Shown here in pieces: positions 45,420-54,660 of a stretch of 64,000 bases of DNA; position 1 is the first letter of the stretch, and the number at the start of each line of letters is the position of its first letter. This stretch comes from Sulfitobacter marinus (GTDB taxonomy: Bacteria > Pseudomonadota > Alphaproteobacteria > Rhodobacterales > Rhodobacteraceae), in the NCBI RefSeq assembly GCF_900116285.1, contig NZ_FPAJ01000001.1, positions 806,001-870,000 on the forward strand, read 5' to 3'. Made by a program: the position numbers and the translations under genes. A model generated the notes under the pieces. The model worked only from the letters and a program-made list of their open reading frames with translations. It ran no database searches and had not been told where the DNA came from.

Positions 45420-46193
45420 ATGATCGTCGTTGACGATGTACACAAACACTTCGGTGGTTTTCATGCCGTCGACGGTGCCAGCCTGACCATTGAACAAGGC
45501 TCAATCACCGGATTGATCGGCCCTAACGGCGCTGGAAAAACCACCCTTTTCAATGTGATCGCAGGCGTTCTTAAACCAACTTCGGGCCGTGTCACCATGG
45601 GCGGTGAGGACATCACCGGCTTGCCCCCGCACGAGCTGTTCCACAAAGGTCTGCTGCGCACGTTTCAGATTGCACACGAATTTTCGTCCATGACCTGCCG
45701 CGAGAACCTGATGATGGTGCCCGGCGATCAAGCGGGCGAAACCCTTTGGAATACATGGTTTGGCCGCAAACGCATCGCCGATCAGGAACGCGCCCTGCGC
45801 GCCAAAGCTGATGAAGTCTTGGAATTTTTGACGGTCGAACATCTGGCCGAGCAAAAGGCCGGTCAAATCTCGGGCGGGCAGAAAAAACTGCTGGAACTTG
45901 GCCGCACCATGATGGTCGACGCCAAGATTGTGTTTCTCGACGAGGTTGGCGCAGGCGTGAACCGCACGCTGCTGAACACCATCGGCGACGCGATCATTCG
46001 CCTAAACAAGGAACGCGGCTATACCTTTGTCGTCATCGAACATGACATGGATTTCATCGGACGCCTGTGTGATCCGGTCATCTGTATGGCCGAAGGCAAG
46101 GTTCTGGCCCAAGGCACCCTGCCCGAAATCAAAGCCAACGAACAGGTGATCGAGGCCTATCTGGGCACCGGCCTCAAGAACAAGACCGCATGA
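45420..46193 (+). CDS. livG: Branched-chain amino acid-type ABC transporter ATPase LivG-like
   Basis: A 257-aa ATPase with Walker A GPNGAGKTT, the LivG stretch GLLRTFQIAHEFSSMTCRENLMMV, signature ISGGQKKLLELGRTMM and a Walker B reading KIVFLDEVGAGVNRTLL. The usual sequence after Asp-Glu is Pro-x-Ala-Gly-Leu-Asn/Asp-Pro; here DEVGAGVN keeps the catalytic Glu but not the Pro. The ATG at 45420 has GGGGA about 7 bases ahead. It overlaps the next gene by 4 bp. Confidence 0.92.
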   Translation: MIVVDDVHKHFGGFHAVDGASLTIEQGSITGLIGPNGAGKTTLFNVIAGVLKPTSGRVTMGGEDITGLPPHELFHKGLLRTFQIAHEFSSMTCRENLMMVPGDQAGETLWNTWFGRKRIADQERALRAKADEVLEFLTVEHLAEQKAGQISGGQKKLLELGRTMMVDAKIVFLDEVGAGVNRTLLNTIGDAIIRLNKERGYTFVVIEHDMDFIGRLCDPVICMAEGKVLAQGTLPEIKANEQVIEAYLGTGLKNKTA

Positions 46194-46756
46194 AGCACCG
46201 CCCTTCCCTCATTGTATTCGCCGCCGCCATGGCGTTGCCGCAGGCATCTGCCGCCTGTGCGCAATTGTCGGCGGATGTGTGGATGTGCGACCGGGGTACC
46301 GTGTGGGAAGCGGCGAAATGGGACGTGATCGGGGATGGATCGGCCCGTTATATCGACGATTACATCCTGAATTTCACACAAGAATGGCCTGGTTACGAGA
46401 TCACCGACACGATCGCCACGCTTGAGGAACAATTCGCGACCTATGACGCCTGGATTGACGCAGATGGCAATGCCCCGCTTGAAGTGTTGCAGGTGGACAA
46501 AATCGTGACCCCACGCGGCCTGACCCTGCGCCATTTGCAATATGACCTAATCAACGGCGACCGCACCCTAAGTGCTGTCATGCTGTCACAGGTCGGCCCT
46601 GCGCGGATCATGTTGTACCTGGATACAGCCGACACAACACCGTTTGAGGATATGGAAAAGATGTCCTTTGACGTGGCCATGATGCTGCGCGACACCTGCG
46701 AGGACCCGTTGTCTTGCGCTGACACCATTGAGCCGCTGCACAGCGGCACCGATTGA
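46190..46756 (+). CDS. Secreted protein of unknown function inside the liv operon (first)
   Basis: A 188-aa protein with a signal peptide (about residues 1-21, PQASAACAQ) and no membrane anchor. The mature part reads as a compact alpha/beta domain with Cys residues that could form disulphides (CAQLSADVWMCDRG; CEDPLSCADT). No named family is recognised. Its ATG overlaps the livG stop (ATGA) and it ends 11 bp before the livF start, so it is translated as part of the transporter operon. A periplasmic accessory to uptake is possible but not shown. Confidence 0.85.
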   Translation: MKHRPSLIVFAAAMALPQASAACAQLSADVWMCDRGTVWEAAKWDVIGDGSARYIDDYILNFTQEWPGYEITDTIATLEEQFATYDAWIDADGNAPLEVLQVDKIVTPRGLTLRHLQYDLINGDRTLSAVMLSQVGPARIMLYLDTADTTPFEDMEKMSFDVAMMLRDTCEDPLSCADTIEPLHSGTD

Positions 46757-46767
46757 AAGAGACTGAT

Positions 46768-47589
46768 ATGAGCGACCCATATGGTGATCGAGGCAACAAA
46801 GACCTGTCGATCGGAAATACCAAAGGCCAAGGCACCGCGCAGCCTGTCAAACAAGGCGGCAAAAGCCACCCGGCCCCCGGCGGGCCTTTCCTGATTGGCG
46901 AGGCAATGACGGGCGGCTACGGCAAAGGACCGGACATCCTGCACAGCTGCACCATCGCCGTGGAAAAGGGCGAAATTGCCGTGATCGTTGGGCCCAATGG
47001 CGCTGGCAAATCCACCGCGATGAAGGCCGTGTTCGGCATGCTGGACCTGCGCGAGGGTCACGTACGGCTGGACGGCGAAGACATCACTGAGCTGTCGCCA
47101 CAGGATCGCGTGGCCAAGGGCATGGGCTTTGTACCGCAAACGTCGAATATCTTTACCTCGATGACGGTCGAGGAAAACCTTGAGATGGGTGCCTTTATCC
47201 GCCGCGATGATTTCCGTGATACGATGGCACAGGTCTATGACCTGTTTCCAATCCTCAAGGAAAAGCGGCTTCAGGCGGCGGGTGAATTATCGGGCGGTCA
47301 ACGCCAACAAGTTGCCGTGGGCCGCGCGCTGATGACCCAGCCCAAGGTGTTGATGCTGGATGAACCCACCGCAGGCGTCAGCCCCATTGTGATGGATGAA
47401 TTGTTTGACCGTATTATTGAGGTCGCACGCACCGGCATTCCCATCTTGATGGTGGAACAGAACGCCCGACAAGCCCTTGAGATCGCTGACAAAGGATATG
47501 TTTTGGTGCAAGGTGCCAATGCGTTTACCGGCACGGGCAAAGAGCTGCTAAACGATCCAGAAGTCCGCAAATCATTCTTGGGGGGCTAG
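46768..47589 (+). CDS. livF: Branched-chain amino acid-type ABC transporter ATPase LivF-like
   Basis: A 273-aa ATPase with Walker A GPNGAGKST, FVPQTSNIFTSMTVEENLEMGAF, signature LSGGQRQQVAVGRALM and Walker B KVLMLDEPTAGVSP. An N-terminal tail of about 45 Gly/Lys-rich residues precedes the normal LivF start and looks disordered. The ATG at 46768 is preferred to an in-frame TTG five codons earlier. It is followed within 2 bp by another secreted-protein gene. Confidence 0.92.
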   Translation: MSDPYGDRGNKDLSIGNTKGQGTAQPVKQGGKSHPAPGGPFLIGEAMTGGYGKGPDILHSCTIAVEKGEIAVIVGPNGAGKSTAMKAVFGMLDLREGHVRLDGEDITELSPQDRVAKGMGFVPQTSNIFTSMTVEENLEMGAFIRRDDFRDTMAQVYDLFPILKEKRLQAAGELSGGQRQQVAVGRALMTQPKVLMLDEPTAGVSPIVMDELFDRIIEVARTGIPILMVEQNARQALEIADKGYVLVQGANAFTGTGKELLNDPEVRKSFLGG

Positions 47590-47591
47590 GA

Positions 47592-48038
47592 ATGCGCTGG
47601 ATTTTCCCCCTTGTGCTGATTTCGACCCTGCCCGCCGTGGCGCAGGAAAAAGCACCCGACGCGGCGGTGGCGGACATCACGCCAGACGAAGCCACGGCGC
47701 TTGAGACCGCGCCCTACCGCCAAGACATCTTGCGGATATGCGATTTTGTAACCGAATGCGTTGAGAACGAACCCTGCACCGAAACAGAATTCACCCCCGA
47801 GATCACGGGCATCGGTGGCGGGCTCACTGCGGATGATCTGGGCGTTCAGGCGCAAATGATCACGGATGCCGAAACCGTCGAACTGCTTGGGGTGACCTCG
47901 GGCAAATCGATGTCACTGGCCGGTGGCACCTTTGCTGCACGCCACATGATCACGATCACAGAAAACGGTGCGACACGCTATACCGTGCACTATGCTGACG
48001 GGCCTTTCGTCATCAGCTATCTAGGGACATGCAACTGA
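47592..48038 (+). CDS. Secreted protein of unknown function inside the liv operon (second)
   Basis: A 148-aa protein with a short signal peptide (about residues 1-18, LPAVAQEK). The mature domain has four Cys residues (CDFVTECVENEPC and a C-terminal TCN), likely two disulphides. It resembles the first inserted secreted protein only in size and style; no clear sequence similarity is visible by eye. Its stop and the livH ATG overlap by one base (TGATG), tying it to the transporter. Confidence 0.83.
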   Translation: MRWIFPLVLISTLPAVAQEKAPDAAVADITPDEATALETAPYRQDILRICDFVTECVENEPCTETEFTPEITGIGGGLTADDLGVQAQMITDAETVELLGVTSGKSMSLAGGTFAARHMITITENGATRYTVHYADGPFVISYLGTCN

Positions 48039-49048
48039 TGGATTTATTGAACGCTTTCGTGGCGCTGGCCAATTATGTGCTGGTCCCCGGCATCGCCTAT
48101 GGCTCGCAACTCGCACTTGGTGCGCTTGGGGTGACGCTGGTTTACGGCATCTTGCGGTTTTCGAACTTTGCCCATGGGGACACCATGGCGCTTGGGGCGA
48201 TGTCGGCCGTGCTGATTACTTGGGGGTTTCAGGCCATCGGTCTGCATCTATGGGTGCTGCCCACCGCGCTGCTGGCCCTGCCCTTTGCGATTTTAGTGAC
48301 CATCGGGTTGCTGCTGGGCACCGACCGGGTGGTGTATAAATTCTACCGCGAGAAAAAAGCCAAACCGGTGATTTTTGTGATCGTATCGCTGGGGGTGACG
48401 TTCATCTATAACGGCATCACGCGCTTTATCATCGGGTCGGATGACAAGAATTTCCTTGATGGCGAACGGTTCATCATCTCGGCACGTACCTTTAAGAAAA
48501 TGACCGGTCTACAAGAAGGTTTGGCGATCAAAACCACCCAAGGGCTGACCGTGATTACCGCTATTATCGTGGTGGCGGTGTTGTTCTGGTTCCTGAACAA
48601 AACCCGGTCCGGCAAATCCATGCGCGCCTATTCCGATAACGAAGATCTGGCGCTCCTGTCAGGCATCAACCCCGAACGTGTGGTGATGATCACGTGGATC
48701 ATCGTGGCATGTTTGGCGACCACCGCGGGCGTTCTGTACGGGCTGGACAAGTCGTTCAAACCCTTCACCTATTTCCAACTGCTGCTGCCGATCTTTGCCT
48801 CGGCAATTGTCGGCGGATTGGGCAATCCTGTGGGCGCTATTGCCGGTGGCTTCGTCATCGCCTTTTCCGAAGTCACCATCACCTATGCGTGGAAGAAGGT
48901 GCTGGGCTATTTGCTGCCCGACAGCCTTGCGCCCGACAGCTTGGTTCAGCTTTTGTCCACCGACTATAAATTCGCCGTCAGCTTTGTGATCTTGTTGATC
49001 GTGTTGCTGTTCAAACCCACAGGTCTGTTCAAGGGGCAATCGGTATGA
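48038..49048 (+). CDS. livH: Branched-chain amino acid-type ABC transporter permease LivH-like
   Basis: A 336-aa permease with about eight membrane segments. GIAYGSQLALGALGVTLVYGILRFSNFAHGDTMALGAMSAV is the family N-terminus, and the C-terminal PIFASAIVGGLGNPVGAIAGGFVIAFSE matches LivH. The ATG at 48038 is favoured over one three codons earlier because AGGGA is then at a workable distance. It overlaps livM by 4 bp. Confidence 0.93.
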   Translation: MDLLNAFVALANYVLVPGIAYGSQLALGALGVTLVYGILRFSNFAHGDTMALGAMSAVLITWGFQAIGLHLWVLPTALLALPFAILVTIGLLLGTDRVVYKFYREKKAKPVIFVIVSLGVTFIYNGITRFIIGSDDKNFLDGERFIISARTFKKMTGLQEGLAIKTTQGLTVITAIIVVAVLFWFLNKTRSGKSMRAYSDNEDLALLSGINPERVVMITWIIVACLATTAGVLYGLDKSFKPFTYFQLLLPIFASAIVGGLGNPVGAIAGGFVIAFSEVTITYAWKKVLGYLLPDSLAPDSLVQLLSTDYKFAVSFVILLIVLLFKPTGLFKGQSV

Positions 49049-50349
49049 ACGAGACGCTTAGAAACACCGCGCTTTTCGCGATTATTGCTGCCCTTATTGT
49101 CTATACCGGCTTTGCACAAAGCTGGAATGCCGCGCTGCTGATCATTTCCATGGGGCTGATTTCCAGCATCATGGCCTTGGGGGTGAACCTGCAATGGGGT
49201 TTTGCCGGGCTGTTTAACGTTGGCATCATGGGCTTTGTCGCCTTGGGTGGCCTTGCTGCGATCCTGATCGGCATGCCCGCAACCGAAGGTGCTTGGTCTG
49301 CGGGCGGTTGGGGCATTCTGGGTGCACTGCTGCTGGGGGCTGCGACTGTGGTTGCAGCGGTCCAAGTGATGAAGCGCATGGCCAAAGGCTGGTTGCGCAC
49401 GCTGGTGGTGCTGGCGCTGTTGATCGGCGGGTTCTTCTTGTTCCGCGCGATTTTTGACCCTTCTGTCGCGGCGGTCGAAGACATCAACCCTGCCCATACC
49501 GGATATCTGGGTGGCCTTGGCCTGCCGGTGATCATCGCATGGCCCGTGGGCGGGCTGTTCGCCGCCGGGGCCGCTTGGGTGATCGGGAAAACCGCGCTTG
49601 GGCTGCGGTCCGATTATCTGGCCATTGCGACGCTGGGGATCGCCGAGATCATCATTGCCATCCTCAAGAACGAGGACTGGCTGTCGCGGGGCGTGAAAAA
49701 CGTGATCGGCATCCCGCGCCCCGTCCCCTACGAGATCGACCTGCAGAATAACGCAGGCTTTGTCGAACGTGCGGCAGGTTTCGGTTTTGATCCGGTTGAG
49801 GCATCCACCCTATGGGTCAAGTTTCTATACATTCTGCTCTTTGCCGCCGTCTTGCTGATCCTATTGTGGATGAGCCAACGCGCGCTGAATTCCCCCTGGG
49901 GCCGGATGCTGCGCGCCATTCGTGACAACGAAGTCGCGGCAGAGGCTATGGGCAAGGACGTCACCGCGCGGCATCTGCAGGTATTTATCCTTGGCTCGGC
50001 CATCTGCGGGATCGCAGGCGCGATGATGACCACGCTGGACAGCCAGCTGACGCCCGGGTCGTATCAGCCGCTGCGCTTTACCTTTTTGATCTGGGTGATG
50101 GTGATTGTCGGCGGGTCGGGCAATAACTTTGGGGCCGTCTTGGGCGGCTTCCTGATGTGGTATCTGTGGGTGATGGTTGAACCCATGGGCCTGTGGCTGA
50201 TGAATGCGATCACCTATGGCATGGCGGATGGCTATTGGCTGAAGGATCATCTGATTGAATCTGCCGCCCATATGCGGCTGATGACCATGGGCGCGGTTCT
50301 GCTGCTGGTCCTGCGGTTCAGCCCGCGCGGATTGATCCCTGAGAAATAG
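49045..50349 (+). CDS. livM: Branched-chain amino acid-type ABC transporter permease LivM-like
   Basis: A 434-aa permease with about ten membrane segments. LQWGFAGLFNVGIMGFVALGGLAA and LRAIRDNEVAAEAMGKDVTARHLQVFILGSAICGIAGAM are characteristic of LivM. It is longer than many homologues because of an extra hydrophobic stretch around residues 90-135. It is the last gene of the operon, followed by a hairpin. Confidence 0.93.
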   Translation: MNETLRNTALFAIIAALIVYTGFAQSWNAALLIISMGLISSIMALGVNLQWGFAGLFNVGIMGFVALGGLAAILIGMPATEGAWSAGGWGILGALLLGAATVVAAVQVMKRMAKGWLRTLVVLALLIGGFFLFRAIFDPSVAAVEDINPAHTGYLGGLGLPVIIAWPVGGLFAAGAAWVIGKTALGLRSDYLAIATLGIAEIIIAILKNEDWLSRGVKNVIGIPRPVPYEIDLQNNAGFVERAAGFGFDPVEASTLWVKFLYILLFAAVLLILLWMSQRALNSPWGRMLRAIRDNEVAAEAMGKDVTARHLQVFILGSAICGIAGAMMTTLDSQLTPGSYQPLRFTFLIWVMVIVGGSGNNFGAVLGGFLMWYLWVMVEPMGLWLMNAITYGMADGYWLKDHLIESAAHMRLMTMGAVLLLVLRFSPRGLIPEK

Positions 50350-50372
50350 GGTATCATCTGCAGTTAAAGAAA

Positions 50373-50400
50373 TAGCCTTATCCCAAACGGGATAAGGCTA
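50373..50400. terminator. Hairpin between convergent livM and HerA-like genes
   Basis: A perfect 12-bp stem, TAGCCTTATCCC with GGGATAAGGCTA, closing a 4-base loop. There is no T-run on either strand, so it may act as a weak terminator or transcript-end stabiliser for both genes. Confidence 0.6.
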
Positions 50401-50439
50401 GCCTTCGGCGAGGATTTTAGTCCATTTGGAACGAGGGCG

Positions 50440-51984
50440 TTAGCGCCCTTTGAACAGCCCGCCCAAGATACCGCGCACGATGCGGCGGCCTGTTGTCCCC
50501 TTGAGTTCCTTGATCACCACACTTGCAATCGCACCGCCAAAGCTTTCGCTGGGTTTTGATGTGCGTTTTGAAGACGAACGGGACACGCCCTTGCCTGCAT
50601 AACGGCGCGCGGCGTTGAATTCGCGCAAGACGGGCGTAGCTTCTTCTGCTTCTTCCTCTGCTTTGGCGGCGGCTTTGGCAGCCTCGTCCGCGCGTTTGGT
50701 GAGAATTTCAAAGGCGGATTCACGATCTAAACGGGTGTTGTATTTATCCGCCATGGCGCTTTGCGCGATCAAAACCGCGCGGGTTCCCAAATCAATCGGC
50801 CCGAGCTGCGACGAAGGCGGGCGGATCAATGTCCGCTCGACTACGCCGGGCACACCCTTTTTCTGAAGCATGGATGTTACGGCCTCGCCGACGCCGACCT
50901 CGCGGATGGCTTCTTCGGTATCGAAGCGCGGGTTTTCGCGGTAGGTTTGCGCAGCCATGCGCAACTCCTTGCGGTCCTTGGCGGTAAAGGCGCGCAGGGC
51001 ATGCTGGATGCGGTTGCCAAGCTGGCCCAAGATGTCTTCGGGCACGTCGGCCGGGTTTTGTGTGATGAAGTAAACCCCAACCCCCTTGGACCGGATCAGC
51101 CGTGCGACCTGTTCCACCTTATCCACCAGCGCCTTGGGCGCGTCGTCAAACAGTAGGTGCGCCTCGTCAAAGAAGAACACCAGCTTGGGTTTGTCGGGGT
51201 CGCCTACCTCGGGGAGTTCTTCGAACAGCTCGGAAAGCAGCCACAGCAGAAATGTTGCGTATAGTTTGGGCGCGCTCATCAGCTTGTCCGCGGCAAGAAT
51301 ATTGATGAAACCACGGCCATCTTTATCGGTGCGCATCAGATCGGACAGTTCCAATGCCGGCTCGCCGAAGAGATCAGCCGCCCCTTGATTTTCCAACACC
51401 AGCAAGCGGCGCTGGATCGCGCCCACCGAAGCCGGCGAGACGTTGCCATAACGCAAGGCCAGCGTGGAGGCGTTTTCGCCCACCCAGACAAGCAGGGCTT
51501 GCAGGTCTTTGAGATCGAGCAGCGGCATGCCTTCCTCATCGGCCACGCGGAAAGCGATATTCAAGATGCCTTCTTGCGCTTCGCTGAGGCCTAGGAGCTG
51601 GCCCAGCAAAAGCGGCCCCATCTCGGACACGGTGGTGCGCACAGGGTGGCCCTGTTTGCCAAACATATCCCAAAACGCGACCGGAAAGGAGCCGTAACTA
51701 TAATCGCTGAACCCGATGGTTTCGGCGCGGGACATGAAGGGTTCATGCAGTTTATGCGAGGGCGTTCCGGCGACGGCGAGGCCGGACAGGTCCCCTTTAA
51801 CGTCGGAGAGAAACACCGGCACGCCTTGAGCGGAAAACCCTTCGGCCAGAATTTGCAGCGTCACTGTTTTACCGGTGCCCGTTGCCCCTGCGATCAGGCC
51901 GTGGCGGTTGGCATATCCAATGTTAAGAAACTGCTGCGTGGCGTAGTCCGTGCCGCCGCCGCCGATAAAGATATCATTTGTCAC
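50440..51984 (-). CDS. HerA-like DUF853 ATPase
   Basis: A 514-aa P-loop ATPase of the HerA/FtsK superfamily (DUF853, YjgR type). The motifs are Walker A GATGTGKT and Walker [16 protein letters not shown], plus the [34 protein letters not shown] region. The C-terminal 90 residues are charged and helical. The cellular role of this family is not settled. The start is uncertain: a GTG at 51984 gives [11 protein letters not shown], the usual family beginning, while the frame stays open to 52038. Confidence 0.87.
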   Translation of the reverse strand: MTNDIFIGGGGTDYATQQFLNIGYANRHGLIAGATGTGKTVTLQILAEGFSAQGVPVFLSDVKGDLSGLAVAGTPSHKLHEPFMSRAETIGFSDYSYGSFPVAFWDMFGKQGHPVRTTVSEMGPLLLGQLLGLSEAQEGILNIAFRVADEEGMPLLDLKDLQALLVWVGENASTLALRYGNVSPASVGAIQRRLLVLENQGAADLFGEPALELSDLMRTDKDGRGFINILAADKLMSAPKLYATFLLWLLSELFEELPEVGDPDKPKLVFFFDEAHLLFDDAPKALVDKVEQVARLIRSKGVGVYFITQNPADVPEDILGQLGNRIQHALRAFTAKDRKELRMAAQTYRENPRFDTEEAIREVGVGEAVTSMLQKKGVPGVVERTLIRPPSSQLGPIDLGTRAVLIAQSAMADKYNTRLDRESAFEILTKRADEAAKAAAKAEEEAEEATPVLREFNAARRYAGKGVSRSSSKRTSKPSESFGGAIASVVIKELKGTTGRRIVRGILGGLFKGR

Positions 51985-52124
51985 GTATTCATCATCCTTT
52001 TGGGTCCCGCCATAGCAGGCAAAGTGCCGCATAAGCATACAAACTTAACCTTTCGGCACCATAGTGAAATTGTTCCGGATCTACATGTCCTTTCGATCCG
52101 TGAACACTTCCTCCCTGTCAGACT

Positions 52125-52154
52125 GGCCGTGCCTTCGGGTACGGCCCTTTTTTT
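52125..52154 (+). terminator. Rho-independent terminator in an ORF-free gap
   Basis: GGCCGT pairs with ACGGCC (inner CC/GG pairs extend the stem) around a UUCG-type loop, then seven T. No plus-strand ORF precedes it, so it must end an untranslated transcript starting somewhere after about 52040. That stretch contains ACTTCCTCCCTG, a possible ribosome-site-pairing motif. Confidence 0.75.
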
Positions 52155-52224
52155 ACGGTTAAGTTATCGGCAGGGTTGCATATTTCCTATTGACCGCGTT
52201 GATCTGCTTTCGTAACGTTCCCCC

Positions 52225-52299
52225 AATAAGTCGGCCCAGTCCGACGGGGAGAAACGAAGAACAGGAAAAAAGGGCGCTTGCGTCCTTTTTTTCTTTTTA
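52225..52299 (+). ncRNA. Candidate small RNA upstream of the IalB-family gene
   Basis: A possible promoter lies at 52190-52218 (TTGACC, 17 bp, TAACGT). The predicted transcript starts with a hairpin (GTCGG-CCCAGT-CCGAC flanked by CCCC/GGGG) and ends at an intrinsic terminator (AAAAAAGG...CCTTTTTTT). There is no ORF. It ends 121 bp before the IalB-family start, so it could be a separate RNA or an attenuated leader. Confidence 0.4.
52266..52299 (+). terminator. Rho-independent terminator upstream of the IalB-family gene
   Basis: AAAAAAGGGCGC pairs with GCGTCCTTTTTT (one G-U pair), followed by more T. It is the second plus-strand terminator within 150 bp of an ORF-free gap. Confidence 0.78.
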
Positions 52300-52419
52300 G
52301 GCTCCCCCTTAGTCATCAGCAAAAAAATGCCGGAACAGCGGTAAAACCATGTGCAACTTGCGGGACAACCGTTTCGTGCCGTGATAGATGGCAATAAATT
52401 TCATAGATTTGGAACGAGC

Positions 52420-53070
52420 ATGAACAAGTATTTGAACATCCTTCCCCTGTGTGCCGCCTTGGCGATGACCTTGCCTGCGGGATCCTTTGCACAGACGACA
52501 ACCACAACCAGTGAAAAACCAGCCCCTGCTGCCGCACCCGCCACAGAAGATGCACCCGCCGCCAGTTCAGTGGAATCGCAGCTCAGCATGGGTACCGATG
52601 CGGATGGCGACCCCGATCTGGGCAAACCCTATACCAAAGAAGTCATCGGCGCGTGGGAAATGCGCTGCATCAAGACCGAAGAAGAGAATGACCCCTGCCA
52701 GATGTACCAGCTGATGGATGATGGCGAAGGTGTTCCAGTTGCCGAATTTTCGTTGTTCCGCTTGCCCGGAAATGGCAAGGCCGAAGCAGGTGCGACAGTC
52801 GTTGTACCGCTTGAAACTGCCTTGCCCGCGCAGCTGAGCCTTGCGGTCGATGGTGGTAAGGCCCGCCGCTACCCCTTTGCGTTTTGTAACCCCGTTGGCT
52901 GCTATGTCCGCATGGGTCTGACCAAGGACGATGTTGCCGCGTTTAAACGGGGTAAAGAGGCGGTGATTTCCATCGTGCCCGCGCTGGCCCCCGACCAAAA
53001 GGTCGAGTTGGTCCTGTCACTGGACGGCTTTACCGCAAGCTTTGATAAATCGTCCGTTATTGATCAGTAA
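52420..53070 (+). CDS. Invasion-associated locus B (IalB) family protein
   Basis: A 216-aa exported protein with a signal peptide (about residues 1-25, LPAGSFAQTT), then a low-complexity Thr/Ala/Pro linker (about 26-60) and an IalB domain. The domain shows the family features W-x-x-x-C near the start (GAWEMRCIKTEE), PCQMYQL and the Cys pair in AFCNPVGCYVRMGL. IalB proteins are periplasmic or outer-membrane-associated; in free-living alphaproteobacteria the function is unknown. The ATG at 52420 follows GGAACGAG. Confidence 0.9.
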   Translation: MNKYLNILPLCAALAMTLPAGSFAQTTTTTSEKPAPAAAPATEDAPAASSVESQLSMGTDADGDPDLGKPYTKEVIGAWEMRCIKTEEENDPCQMYQLMDDGEGVPVAEFSLFRLPGNGKAEAGATVVVPLETALPAQLSLAVDGGKARRYPFAFCNPVGCYVRMGLTKDDVAAFKRGKEAVISIVPALAPDQKVELVLSLDGFTASFDKSSVIDQ

Positions 53071-53093
53071 ATAAAGATCGATTTCAGAGAACC

Positions 53094-53125
53094 AAAGGCC
53101 GTCTCGATACCGAGGCGGCCTTTTT
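53094..53125 (+). terminator. Rho-independent terminator after the IalB-family gene
   Basis: AAAGGCCGTCTCG with CGAGGCGGCCTTT around a 4-base loop (one G-U or mismatch pair), then a T-run. It lies 24 bp after the stop codon and before the convergent ketoacyl synthase gene. Confidence 0.88.
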
Positions 53126-53151
53126 CATGTCAGCGCCTATCCAATGCACAG

Positions 53152-54360
53152 CTATACCTTGCGCAGCGCCATCACCGCGTTCAATCCGCCAAAGGCAAAA
53201 GCGTTGGACAAGACGACTGATACATCGGCATCGCGTGCCGTGTTCGGGACCACATCAAGGGCACATTCGGGATCAGGTTCCTGATAGCCGATTGTCGGGG
53301 CAATCACCCCGTCCCGCAACGCCATGATACAGGCCAGCAGTTCAACCGCGCCAGTACCGCCAATCAGATGGCCATGCATCGACTTGGTCGAGCTGATCAT
53401 CAACCGGTCCGCATGGGGCCCAAATACATCCGCCACCGCCGCACATTCGGTTTTGTCATTCGCCGCCGTGCCGGTGCCATGAGCGTTGATATACCCCACC
53501 TCATCGGCGTTGATCTGCGCGTCGCTCAATGCGCCCTGCATAGCGCGGGCGGCACCGGCCTTGGAAGGCATTACAATATCGCTGGCGTCTGAGGTCATGG
53601 CGAAACCGGCAACCTCGCACAGGATATCAGCACCGCGGGCGCGGGCGTGGTCGTAGTCTTCGAACACAAAGATGCCTGCACCTTCGCCCTGCACCATACC
53701 ATTGCGGTTGGCTGAAAACGGGCGGCAGGCGTCGCGGCTCATGACGCGCAGGCCCTCCCAGGCTTTGACGCCGCCAAAACACAGCATGGATTCAGACCCG
53801 CCGGTGATCATCGCCGAGGCCATGCCGGAACGCACCATCGCAAAGGCCTGCGCCATCGCGTGATTGGACGAGGCACAGGCGGTCGACACGGTAAACGACG
53901 GCCCTTTGAGGTTGTATTCCATGCTGACATGACTGGCGGCCGCATTGTTCATCAGCTTGGGTACAACAAAGGGATGAACGCGGTTTTTACCCTCTTCATA
54001 AACGGCGCGGTAATTGTCGTCCCATGTGCTGACACCGCCCCCGGCAGTGCCCAGAACAACCCCAGCCTTGGCCGAAAGATCGCCCGAAAAGACAAGGCCA
54101 GACTGGGCAATCGCCTGCTCTGCCGCGTCCAGCGTGAATTGAGTAAACCGGTCATACAGCGACAGTTGCTGGCGGTTGTAGCGTTCGGGGGGCGGGAAAT
54201 TCTTGACCTGTCCGCCTATCTGGATCGATAGCCGCTCCACGTCCCGAAACTCAAGCTGGCCAATCCCGCAGACACCATTCTTCATGGCGGTCATTGTGTC
54301 CGGCACATTCAGACCAAGCGCGTTGATCGTCCCCGCACCGGTGATAACGACGCGTTTCAC
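53152..54360 (-). CDS. Beta-ketoacyl-ACP synthase family protein (FabF-like)
   Basis: A 402-aa condensing enzyme. Catalytic residues are visible: Cys in VSTACASSNHA, His in NAHGTGTAANDKTE and His in STKSMHGHLIGGTGAVE. It would elongate an acyl chain on an acyl carrier protein with malonyl-ACP. It is not the housekeeping fabF, since it is paired with its own ACP gene (4 bp upstream) and lies next to lpxD. It is convergent with the IalB-family gene. Involvement in a specialised lipid or lipid A acyl chain is inferred. Confidence 0.9.
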   Translation of the reverse strand: MKRVVITGAGTINALGLNVPDTMTAMKNGVCGIGQLEFRDVERLSIQIGGQVKNFPPPERYNRQQLSLYDRFTQFTLDAAEQAIAQSGLVFSGDLSAKAGVVLGTAGGGVSTWDDNYRAVYEEGKNRVHPFVVPKLMNNAAASHVSMEYNLKGPSFTVSTACASSNHAMAQAFAMVRSGMASAMITGGSESMLCFGGVKAWEGLRVMSRDACRPFSANRNGMVQGEGAGIFVFEDYDHARARGADILCEVAGFAMTSDASDIVMPSKAGAARAMQGALSDAQINADEVGYINAHGTGTAANDKTECAAVADVFGPHADRLMISSTKSMHGHLIGGTGAVELLACIMALRDGVIAPTIGYQEPDPECALDVVPNTARDADVSVVLSNAFAFGGLNAVMALRKV

Positions 54361-54364
54361 CGGC

Positions 54365-54622
54365 TTATCCCTGCTCGGCTTTCAACTGCTTGATACCCGC
54401 CACGATGCTGGCCACGCTTGAGATATCGAAATCTGAGTCCGCAGGCTGGTTGGCATTGAACGGTACGGAAATATCGAATGCTTCCTCGATCGCAAAGATG
54501 CTTTCGACCACTCCCATGCTATCGATGCCCAGATCCTCAAGCGTGCTATCCATCGTCACATCTGACGGCTCAAGCACCGCTTGTTCTGCAAGAATATGAA
54601 TGACTTGATCTTGGATACCCAA
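54365..54622 (-). CDS. Acyl carrier protein (specialised)
   Basis: An 85-aa ACP with the phosphopantetheine attachment motif LGIDSMGVVESI (Ser in DSM; the general fatty acid ACP has DSL). Acidic helices flank it. The start codon is TTG with GGAG about 9 bases upstream. It lies between lpxD (38 bp) and the ketoacyl synthase (4 bp) on the same strand, a likely operon. Confidence 0.9.
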   Translation of the reverse strand: MGIQDQVIHILAEQAVLEPSDVTMDSTLEDLGIDSMGVVESIFAIEEAFDISVPFNANQPADSDFDISSVASIVAGIKQLKAEQG

Positions 54623-54660
54623 CGAAACTCTCCTTACACTACGTCCGATTTTGCCCCGCG

